From contig CM034544.1 of assembly GCA_020002185.1 (NCBI GenBank), forward strand, positions 34,268,821-34,332,820: a stretch of DNA of 64,000 nucleotides, in the 5' to 3' direction. The position numbers and the translations under genes are program-made. How positions within the stretch are numbered: the stretch's first letter is position 1; every line of letters starts with the position of its first letter. This DNA is from Paraescarpia echinospica (Eukaryota > Annelida > Polychaeta > Sabellida > Siboglinidae). Below are positions 56,888 to 64,000 of this stretch, in pieces. The notes under the pieces were generated by a model, which did no database searches, was not told the DNA's origin, and was given only the letters and a program-made list of their open reading frames with translations.

Positions 56888-57430
56888 GATCTCGGCTTTA
56901 GGACATTCGTTGCCGCAAAGACGCAATGGAACGTGTTCGCGGACGTCGACGTCGTCGACGGCATCGGTCGCGTCGACAACGGTTGTTACAACGGTGGATG
57001 TGGCGGGGTCTTCGGCGGTAGTAGTAGTATTCGTTGTCACCTCGTCGGTCATCGTCGCACGACTGCCGTCTGATGATACAGCATCCTCTCTTTATCATAC
57101 GCGCGAGGAACGACGCGTTGCAATCCTCCGTTTTGTGCAGTCGCACGCACCCCGAGTGTCGCGTCCAACGCCACATGACTACCGATCTCGCTTTAGGGCA
57201 TTCGTTGCCGCAGAAACGCAATGGAACGTGTTCGCGGACGTCGTGGTCGTCGTCGATAGCATCGGTCGCATCGACAAGGACGGATGCGGCGGCGGCGGTC
57301 GTTGTCACCTCGTCGGTCATCGGCGGTCGTTGTCACCTCGTCGGTCATCGTCGCACGACTGCCGTCTGAAGATACAGCATCCTCCGTTTTGTGTAGTCGC
57401 ACGCACCCGTCCAACGCCGCATGACTACCG
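56888..57430. repeat. 296-bp tandem duplication
   Basis: 56888-57183 and 57184-57430 are near-identical in sequence. Both begin at GATCTCG-CTTTAGG-CATTCG, contain GGAACGTGTTCGCGGACGTCG and GCACGACTGCCGTCTGA, and end ATGACTACCG. A short internal repeat of GTCACCTCGTCGGTCATCG adds to copy two. Confidence 0.9.
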
Positions 57431-57441
57431 AGGCGGTGCGC

Positions 57442-58576
57442 CTACCCTTTATAGTCCACGAGCGCCTTGGCGTCGATCCAGCTGTTGAAGGAAGCCGGAT
57501 AACCGCCCCATTTCACGAGCACCTCCGCACTTTCTCCCTTTCGTCGACGACGCTGTAGGACAGCCTCCACGCGATACAGTTTATCCTTCGGGAAGGTATC
57601 TCGTTGCAGCCCCGGTTCGTAGAAGGTGCCGTCTAGTAGCGTTCCGGCGTCGTCCCTCAATCGGTAAACGGGAGGGTCGGACGGGTGCGTTTCTACGACG
57701 GTGAAGAGCTCTTCGCTCAAGTTAGCCATGTACCCTTTCTTGAACCAACCCTTCGCCTTGCTGATGCGTACGCGATCTCCCTCTCGCAGTTTCGGCTTGC
57801 TTCCTCGACGTACAACCGGCGTACAACCGCTGCCACACACTCTCTTGGTTCGCGGCGTTGACACTTGCCGGCGTACTACCGATGCTTCGATGGTAGGCGT
57901 TGTTGTACGACCGCACGAAGTCCGGCAACGGCTCTACGTATCTCAGCGTCTGATGCTTCGTGAAGTACCTCCACATGCGGGTCTTTAGCATCCGATTGAA
58001 TCTTTCCACGACACTCGCTTTAGTCTCTTCGTTGTGCGTCACGAAGTGGTGGACGCCGTGTTCCGTCAAAAGTTTCTGAAAGGGTCTGTTGAGAAACTCC
58101 GGTCTGTTGAGAAACTCCGTCCCCTTGTCGGTCTGCAGCGCGTTCTGCGGTTGCTCCTGCTGCTGCAGCAGGTTTTCGAAGGCCGTAACGAGCGCCGGAC
58201 CGGCATTACTCTTCAACGGGACGCACCACGCCCGCTTCGAAAAGTCATCGATGACTGTCAATAGGAACGTTATACCGTCGTTGTTCTTTTTCAGTTTAGC
58301 TACGTCGACGAGATCGGCTTGCCACTGCTGGTTTCGACCCCCTACGATAACGCAACGTCGTTTGAAACGTCGTTTGACCGGCTTGTGAAGCGTATAGGCA
58401 TCCTGTTCCGATAGCCACTGCTTGACGACCGGTTTGGGTACTACAGTCGCCCGGTGCAACGCGTCGACGCCGCCATAACTGCCCGCCTGTTTCGGGTCGA
58501 AGTAGACGCGCTTCAGGCGGTCCCGTTGTTGAGGGCGGCGCTTTCGTTGCGTACCACGAGTCCGCCGGGACACCAT
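57442..58576 (-). pseudogene. Polinton integrase with chromodomain
   Basis: The start MVSRRTRGTQRKRRP at 58576 lies about 50 bp after a TATA box. An upstream in-frame ATG (58624) falls inside that box and is less likely. The DDE core shows WQADLVDVAKL, ALQTDKGTEFLN and VVERFNRMLKTRMWRYF with all three acidic residues. The last part (57864-57442) is in another frame and holds a chromodomain with YRVEAVLQRRRRKGE and LVKWGGYPASFNSWIDAKAL. The frame changes near an 11-bp tandem repeat at 57809-57830. An 18-bp in-frame duplication (58082-58099 and 58100-58117) sits just after the second Asp motif, inside the core. Both lesions suggest inactivity. Confidence 0.85.
57445..57456 (-). promoter_or_regulatory. 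TATA box overlapping the integrase stop
   Basis: GACTATAAAGGG on the minus strand lies over the last codons of the integrase and would serve the next gene downstream. Confidence 0.45.
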
Positions 58577-58623
58577 GACGATGGTGGCGACGAGTCCGAT
58601 CGATTTACGAAAAATAATACACA

Positions 58624-58634
58624 TATATATATAA
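58624..58634 (-). promoter_or_regulatory. TATA box of integrase
   Basis: TTTATATATATATG on the minus strand, about 50 bp upstream of the chosen integrase start. Confidence 0.5.
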
Positions 58635-58729
58635 AGCGAAGACCGCTGCGACTACGGCGAGGCCGACGACGACTACCGACCTTCGAGGGAACATACTAGC
58701 TTGTGAGCGGCTCGGGTGTTTCAACCTCT

Positions 58730-59397
58730 TTAATATTCCTCCCACTCGCGCTTTAGAGACTTAGCGCGACGACGACGTTTACCCGACCATTTCGTCGCCT
58801 GCTGGTGCTGCTGCATGTATGCTCGATGCAGGGGGTTACCGACGAGCTCCATAGGGACGTTCAGACGCCTCATACGGTCCCCGAACGCTTCCCATCCAAC
58901 CGGCGGTAGCGCCTTCTTCCTTTGTCGCATGAGGTCGTTCACGAGATCGACCATGTTACTTCCCGCGATAGGTTTACCGTCGTACACGAACTCGCCGCGG
59001 TCGTTCTATCGACACAACAGGTCGGTTTTCATTTTCTCGATCAGGAGGTGGGCTTTTCCTTTCAGAGTTTTCGGCATGCTTCACACGATCTCGCGCTCTA
59101 TACCACTCAGTGCTGTCGGCGGCGACGGTAGCGGCGCCGGCGTCGGCTGGCCCTCCTCGGTCACCCCTTTCACCACGGACACGCGTTCCGGTTGCGCCGC
59201 CCGAGACACCTCCATCGTATTGTAGCGACTCAGCAGTTGATTGTACGACGCCACCTTCTCTCTCGGATAAATCCGCGCGGTCTAGAACGTTCTTCATGTC
59301 GCTGTCCAGGCTACTCATCACACGCGACGTGGTCGTGCTCGGTGGCTGGTCGATTAACGGGAGGAGACTCCACCAACCGAGGGTCTACCAACACCAT
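58730..59397 (-). pseudogene. Conserved Polinton ORF of unknown function
   Basis: Readable pieces in order are MVLVDPRLVESPPVNRP (start 59397), SLDSDMKNVLDRADLSERE, SRYNTMEVSRAAQPERVSV, then MPKTLKGKAHLLIEKMK, and the C-terminal block GSNMVDLVNDLMRQRKKALP followed by MELVGNPLHRAYM and a lysine/arginine tail. This order is typical of a protein conserved in animal Polintons. At least two frameshifts (near 59320 and 59260) and two in-frame stops (near 59080 and 59008) inactivate it. The last 85 codons (58987-58730) are open. Confidence 0.75.
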
Positions 59398-59414
59398 CTT
59401 CTTCGCGTGTTGCA

Positions 59415-59759
59415 TCACCCGATAACCTGTCTGAGCAGCGGGAGAAGGACGGTGCTCGCTAACGGGGCTAGCAGCGCTGTCAGAAACCCGCCCGCACCCG
59501 TTTGCAAGACCAACCGCTTCTGTTTGACGGATACCTGTTTCGACGTCAACTTTCGCAGATGCTTCTTGTATTTTGACAGTACTTTTTTCTGTTTCGCTGA
59601 CAATTTCACGTTCCCTTTCAATATGTTATGCGCGCAGTCGCATAGACTACAGATGAAGTCGGGGTGATTGTTGGCGATTATGGCTTTTCTCAGCTTTATA
59701 TTCTTACAGGCATTCAACATCTGCAGACCTAAGATATGCTTCTCCAGGCGCCCTGTCAT
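59415..59759 (-). CDS. Small basic protein with hydrophobic tail, Polinton
   Basis: An intact 114-codon ORF. Residues 1-60 are helical with CSLCDCAHNILKG, and 55-85 are lysine-rich (KQKKVLSKYKKHLRKL). The C-terminus is hydrophobic (GGFLTALLAPLASTVLLPLL). This layout is conserved among Polinton and adintovirus copies next to the ATPase. A membrane-active or virion-associated role is possible, but the function is not established to my knowledge. An AATAAAAAG TATA-like box lies near 59803-59815. Confidence 0.65.
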   Translation of the reverse strand: MTGRLEKHILGLQMLNACKNIKLRKAIIANNHPDFICSLCDCAHNILKGNVKLSAKQKKVLSKYKKHLRKLTSKQVSVKQKRLVLQTGAGGFLTALLAPLASTVLLPLLRQVIG

Positions 59760-59802
59760 CCTGACGCTTCCCGACGAGTGACGTCCGCGGCGACGCGTCC
59801 CT

Positions 59803-59815
59803 CTTTTTATTCTCT
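59803..59815 (-). promoter_or_regulatory. TATA-like box
   Basis: GAGAATAAAAAGAG on the minus strand, about 45-55 bp before the ATG at 59759. Confidence 0.35.
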
Positions 59816-60489
59816 CGGCACGTAGACGTACTGAACGCGATCGTCGGGAAAAATAGCCGTACGCAAGCGCATATTTCCCGATGTTTCCTGTTTCAGATGC
59901 ACCAGGAAATAACCGTAGGCTGATGACGTGGAGTGTTTGAAGGCTTCCATCATGTATTTGATTCTACTCGGATACATCTGTTTTGCCAGGTGACCTACTT
60001 GTCCCGCGTCCCGGGAACTCTTGAATAGCACCATGTATTGCGCATTTAGGCTGATTGTGCGGTTTTCTTTCCCTTTTGGAAAGAGATTCTGCAGAAGCTG
60101 TACGACGGACGTGTTGCAGTGATGACTTTTTTAGTGAACAAGGTCGTGACCCGACTATCAGTTTCCTCCATAAGGTCATCGAGTACTAGAAGCGTCCTCG
60201 TTTTTGCGTCTAAAATCTTCTGATCTGGTAAACCGTCTACGAATTCTAAATCGGTTGTCATAGAGGCGTAGGCGGTTTGCCACTGGCCGTAACACCACAG
60301 GATTTTCTCCGGAGGCGGCTCGATCATAGAAGAAGCGAACTGTAGTAGACGAGTGACTAAAGTAGTCTTACCGCAACCCGTAGGTCCAGCCACTATACAC
60401 GTAAAAGGATGTTTCAACGATGTGTCCATATCGACGACTGGCGCGCTGGAAACGAGCGATGACTTTTTATTCGTTTCTTCTATATTCAT
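59807..60489 (-). pseudogene. Polinton genome-packaging ATPase
   Basis: FtsK/A32-type ATPase that would pump the element's DNA into capsids. The first ORF (60489-60046) has Walker A AGPTGCGKTTLV and a Walker B-like LLVLDDLM. The remainder (60034-59807) is in another frame and continues with NAQYMVLFKSSRDAGQVGHL and MYPSRIKYMMEAF, the conserved C-terminal half. One frame change between about 60060 and 60140 breaks the gene. The upstream NADAR gene overlaps its start by about 20 bp. Confidence 0.85.
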
Positions 60490-60919
60490 AACGCACCTCT
60501 ATCAACAATTTGCCGAGCATATTCTGATCTTCTTTCCCCCCGTAGTCGCTACCCCAAAAGGCTTCTTTTGACGGTACCCACTCCAACAATTCGGCGTCCC
60601 CGGTAGCCATTAGGGCATCTTTCAACTTTTTCGACGCTCCGAACTTACTCATCAACAGGCTCTTCATACACTCGACCCTAACGGCATCCCATTCGGCTCC
60701 CGTTTTCGTTTTCCTGATTCCGTAACTTCGTCGCTTCGCTATATACGCCGACCACGCCTCTTTGATATACTTCGCGTTTTCTTCGTCTTCATTAAACATT
60801 GCTTTTCTAAACTGATAGGCGTGCTCGATGGATCTGAAGCCCCGACCGTACGCCGCTACTTGACATAGATAAAAATTCGACTGGAACGACGACGAACCAC
60901 CGAAACGTGTAGGCTCCAT
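60467..60919 (-). CDS. NADAR (YbiA/DUF1768) domain protein carried by the Polinton
   Basis: An intact 150-codon ORF begins MEPTRFGGSSSFQSNFYLCQ. It holds the family hallmarks: SNFYLC, the acidic SIEHAYQFRKA block, a central RRSYGIR helix, CMKSLLMSKF, TGDAELLEW and FWGSDYGGKEDQNMLGKLLIE. NADAR proteins are N-glycosidases acting on ADP-ribosylated or riboflavin-pathway substrates; some remove ADP-ribose from guanine. It overlaps the ATPase start and has its own TATA-like box 25-34 bp upstream, so it is part of the element rather than a passing host gene. Such a gene may protect DNA from a host ADP-ribosylation defence, which is my inference. Confidence 0.85.
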   Translation of the reverse strand: MEPTRFGGSSSFQSNFYLCQVAAYGRGFRSIEHAYQFRKAMFNEDEENAKYIKEAWSAYIAKRRSYGIRKTKTGAEWDAVRVECMKSLLMSKFGASKKLKDALMATGDAELLEWVPSKEAFWGSDYGGKEDQNMLGKLLIEVRYEYRRNE

Positions 60920-60943
60920 ACCACTGATCTAGAGACGTTACTG

Positions 60944-60953
60944 CTATTATAAG
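60944..60953 (-). promoter_or_regulatory. TATA-like box of NADAR gene
   Basis: CTTATAATAG on the minus strand, 25-34 bp before the ATG at 60919. Confidence 0.5.
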
Positions 60954-61129
60954 ACTGACTACACCTCACGCATAACCACGATTTTTATAACCTTACACAT
61001 AAGTGTCTGATTACTCATTCTTGCACTAGAGGCGCTACTGTCTACGTTACTATAGTGCATAACCACTAGAGGTCAACACTATACAACTATACACTTACAC
61101 GAACCGCACTTACATGAACCCGCGGCGAC

Positions 61130-61139
61130 TATAAAAAGG
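61130..61139 (+). promoter_or_regulatory. TATA box pointing away from the gene block
   Basis: TATAAAAAGG on the plus strand in a GC-rich context (GCGGCGAC). It would drive transcription rightwards, where the divergently oriented Polinton genes would be expected. The sequence right of it is AT-rich and holds no such gene. Confidence 0.5.
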
Positions 61140-61159
61140 GGTCAACTGGGCATTAATCA

Positions 61160-61272
61160 AACTTTTTTTATACTTTTTTATAAGTAGGATGTCAGCAAGT
61201 AATTAAGATAAGATATTTTTTATAAGTAGATTTTTATGACAGGTCATTACTAATTTTTTTTATAAGTAGGAA
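61160..61272. repeat. TTTTTTATAAGTAG repeats
   Basis: Three copies of TTTTTTATAAGTAG occur at about 61174, 61215 and 61254, with a partial copy at 61163. Spacing is about 40 bp. Confidence 0.85.
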
Positions 61273-61639
61273 TCCATATGGAATGACCTATCCAAAATCC
61301 TTTGATGTCCTTTGATCTTTTATTCCTGTACGGGGTTGTGCTGCCCCTCTCTACTATTAACAAGAGACATAATGTCGGGAATATTCTGTCTATTATTTAT
61401 CAGAAATATATGAAATGACAAAGAAAATCGTGTTAATGCTATGGGTGTGTGTGTTTCGTACCACTATGACTGTCGCATTTAAACAAATATATACGTTGAA
61501 GTCACCACATCAGAATAATGCGTCTATGTTACGTACACGATTAAACAAACGATCTATTGTGTCACTAAAATGTTTAAATTGGAACCAGGGCACCTGTATA
61601 CACAACTGACTAATGCAGTCTTGTTTCTGTAGATTCTAA

Positions 61640-62998
61640 ATTCAACAATTGCGCATTCACGTACCTCGTCAACTACAATCGACTTGATTTAACATATTTG
61701 ACCGTTAAGCGCTTTCTTAATATAAATGGCCACACCATCACCTTTTTGTTTTTCCTGACTATGTGAAAAGCGTCATGACCATCACAATTATACAAAAGGA
61801 GTGGTGTCTTTGTTCAACCATATCTCACTGATAGCCATAATATCAAATTGTCATTTGAGCAGCTTAAGAAAATATTGAATTTCTTAAAGACTAGCACTTA
61901 GGCTTCTAGCACTGACGTGTACTAAGGAGAGACCAAGTTCGTGTTTTATACTTAGGTCATTATTAAATTGCTGGTCAGTGTAATATTTACAAGAAGTTGT
62001 TATGATACCATTATAATAGTTATTCTCAGGATCGACATCCGTCTCATAATTACATATACCATGTTCAGTGTATTTAAGTCTCAAGTATATTCTCCATTAC
62101 ATCACAATTTGGTTCATTATAAATAACATCTCCATTAATATTGTAGAATTCATCATCATAAAGATTAACAAAAGGTAACAATATATGATCAGTAGGTACC
62201 TGATCATCCGTCATTGCTGTATAGTTGGTATGGTTTACCTTTACATAGGTCTATTATCTCTATAATGGTCATGGCGACAACTTCACAAGATCGGACTTCT
62301 GTCTGATCTGCATCTTAAGGTCACCTTCACGACACCTTATAAAGGCGCAACAGCTTACGGCCCAGGCCGCGTATCTTCGCTTCACGTTTTAGGTGTCTTG
62401 TTTGGCGAAACAGCTCACTGGTGAATACTGTTAGGTGATTGTTCACGTATACAGACGAGCCTCTCAGCGAACCTCGCTTGCCCATCAGCGCTGACTTTGT
62501 CTCTGCAGACAGTAACTGCACGATGACCGGTCAAGTTCCATCCTGTCTCGGTGGCAGATCATGTATGGCCGTGATGTCGTACGGCTCGAGAGTTGTGCCC
62601 AGTTTTTCTTTGGCAAATGTCATGAAGTTTGCCTTCATCGTTTCCCTGTCGTTGTCATAGGAATGTCGTTGCCGTGTCGTCGTGTCGTCGTTTCGTCGTG
62701 TCGTCGTGGCGTCGTGGCGCCGTGGCGTCGTGGCGTCGTGGCGTTGGTCACTGAGCTGGAGTACGTATGCAGGTTTAATCCCGTCACAATAAGATTCTTC
62801 TTTTTGGTGTTTTGCTCTAGATAATTTATTTTCAATTCGAGTGTGTTGATTCTCGCATATTTGTCTTTAATGATGGCCATCAGTTCCGAGATGCGACGGT
62901 CTGTGGACGCGTTTTGTTTTTATTGATATTCGTATTTCGACAATAGATTTGCTTTCACTGTCCTGATGAGATGCAGACCGCGACTCTCTACCCATTGT
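61640..62998 (-). mobile_element. LINE 5' half: ORF1 and endonuclease
   Basis: The minus strand shows ORF1p beginning near 62998. It has a coiled coil (ARINTLELKINYLEQN), KKNLIVTGL, then MGKRGSLRGSSVYVNNHLTV and LFRQTRHLKREAKIRG, the nucleic-acid-binding end. From about 62080 downwards it shows the start of an apurinic-type endonuclease (CKYYTDQQFNNDLSIKHEL, then LSLVHVSARSL and HDAFHIVRKNKK). Stops and frame changes are frequent. The RT is missing. Having the 5' half without the 3' half is unusual for a LINE copy and implies later truncation. Confidence 0.75.
62668..62742. repeat. CGT trinucleotide expansion inside LINE ORF1
   Basis: A GTCGTCGTG-type trinucleotide/octanucleotide tract interrupts the ORF1 coding sequence between KKNLIVTGL and NDIP. 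It reads RRHGATTPRRHDETTTRRHG on the minus strand. Confidence 0.85.
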
Positions 62999-63004
62999 TG
63001 AACA

Positions 63005-64000
63005 GGCATGCAGTCAGTCAGTGATGCGACGACTGCATGCACGTACAGCGGTCGGCTACCTGGTTTGTTGGAGACGTCACGGCTGATTGAGATTCCAGTG
63101 TTTGGATGGTGTGTCAAATCTCTACGGCCACCATCACTGTTCATTAATTGCACACGACTGCAGTATCAATGCAGTATCAAAAGTCACCAATATACTACAA
63201 TAGGTTGAATGTCCAGATGCACAAGTTCAATAATCACAGTCTCTAGTCATTTCGGTTCAAGGTGGTATACAAATCACACCCAAAGGACAGATTCAATTCC
63301 AAGTAAATCGCAGACGCTTCAGACCAAATTTTCGCTGCACTGTGATATGAAGCGGATCACGTGGGGTAATGTGTTAAATACGATGCAGTTTGGTGCCAGC
63401 TGGAAGTTGGTTGTAACTGTTCTAAAATTGTATTACGTTGAATGATTATAATATAATTTAAATGTACAAAGTCTTTGGTGTGCAAGTTAAATCCGATACA
63501 CACCATGACTCGTTATTTGTGTGATTAACTCGGTTGTTTCCACGATGTCGCTACCGAAGAGACGGAGCTTGTAAATGTCAATGCCTGTCAATAAAAAAGT
63601 TTATGGTGATCGTTCGTCAAAAGGGATATGTTGTATCCGCTTGTTTTTGGTGGAGAATACAGCACAACCGATAGGCAAGCACAATAACTCGTGATTGTCG
63701 TGTCTAATATATATATTGTTTTGCACACTTACGCAGCAAATTACATCGTTGTTAATTTGTCCTTGCTTCTTTTCTAGGAGAAAAAGTTGTGTTTTTGGCT
63801 AGTTGATTAATGTTATATCATCAAGATTACTGCTCGTCAAGTGACATGTTGCTGTTTTTTGTTTTTAATCTTTATAGCGTAATCGGTAAATTAAATGGGG
63901 GTTGTTAAACATAAAACATATGTTGCCTTTCCTGAACAACATTAAAAAGGCCGGCTGTTTTTTATTGCTTAATGACCATTATCCGACATTTCCACTGATC
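63005..64000. repeat. Long direct repeat, right copy
   Basis: Same orientation and nearly the same sequence as 1-998, cut by the window edge. It lies immediately upstream of the LINE ORF1 start on the minus strand. Confidence 0.9.

Larger units (their letters stand above)
56852..57430 (-). pseudogene. Repeat-bearing ORF region of the Polinton
   Basis: Several overlapping frames stay open (57414-57193, 57320-56898, 57052-56852) but none is long. All are built on a 296-bp tandem duplication. Readable pieces are MTDEVTTT runs followed by DVREHVPLR and CGNECPKA. An acidic or Thr-rich small protein was probably encoded and then scrambled by the duplication. No family is recognised. It begins right after the integrase stop, and TATAAAGG overlaps that stop. 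Confidence 0.45.
55512..60953 (-). mobile_element. Partial Polinton/Maverick (adintovirus-like) element
   Basis: A contiguous, GC-rich, one-strand gene block matches the conserved animal Polinton module: packaging ATPase, conserved basic proteins, chromodomain integrase, penton-like capsid protein and pX-like core protein, plus a NADAR gene at its 5' end. Protein-primed DNA polymerase, major capsid protein and the adenovirus-type protease are not found, and no long terminal inverted repeats were seen. It is a truncated copy. The intact penton, NADAR and basic-protein ORFs suggest it is not ancient. Confidence 0.85.

Noticed and set aside
56886..57488. 200-codon plus-strand ORF in the Polinton
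   Set aside because: It is antisense to the minus-strand gene block, lies on the 296-bp duplication and resembles no protein.

Overview
This is animal nuclear DNA, dominated by transposable elements and simple repeats. Three lines of evidence support this: split genes with GT-AG introns, CA/GT microsatellites throughout, and many decayed elements of families typical of marine invertebrates. Two apparent host families, a WSCD-type sulfotransferase and a type II Golgi-type protein resembling DUF1647, are abundant in molluscs and other lophotrochozoans. I favour a mollusc but cannot prove it. No prokaryotic gene, operon or CRISPR array is present.

Layout. 1-998 is one copy of a long direct repeat whose second copy is 63005-64000. 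2.0-2.3 kb holds exon 1 of a sulfotransferase. 4.9-6.6 kb is a broken DDE integrase followed by an OTU protease and an F-box-like piece. 7.4-8.3 kb is a pogo/Tigger-type transposase. 10.5-12.7 kb is a Mutator-like transposase. 13.6-17.5 kb is repeat-rich and has no gene I can support. 17.5-24.1 kb is a nested palindromic structure: outer inverted arms carrying a 27-bp coding minisatellite surround a 4-kb element with terminal inverted repeats and a decayed protein-coding core. 25.9-27.3 kb holds the last two exons of an EF-hand gene. 28.0-29.7 kb holds two exons of the DUF1647-like protein. 30.5-32.3 kb has LINE and Penelope fragments. 32.5-36.6 kb is a PIF/Harbinger transposon with a four-exon transposase and a convergent coiled-coil ORF. 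37.3-39.2 kb is a 1.86-kb G-rich minisatellite. 40-51 kb has LINE pieces, minisatellites and sulfotransferase exons 2 and 3 (49152-49388 and 45026-45417). 51.7-53.2 kb is a long inverted repeat with Pol III-type boxes in both arms. 53.7-55.2 kb is a degenerate repeat field.

55.5-60.95 kb is a GC-rich gene island: a partial Polinton/Maverick (adintovirus-like) element. All its genes are on the minus strand: NADAR-domain protein, packaging ATPase, basic hydrophobic-tailed protein, a conserved Polinton ORF, chromodomain integrase, a repeat-bearing ORF, penton-like capsid protein and a pX-like core protein. DNA polymerase, major capsid protein and protease were not found. Several genes have a TATA-like box just upstream. 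The NADAR gene is the most unusual cargo in the window. 61.6-63.0 kb is the 5' half of a LINE (ORF1 and endonuclease), and its upstream region is the terminal direct repeat.

Only three loci look like host genes. The order of the sulfotransferase exons (exon 1 lies 3' of exons 2 and 3 on the minus strand, yet all splice phases match) and the direct repeat at both window edges suggest a roughly 63-kb tandem duplication, or a collapsed or duplicated haplotype in the assembly.
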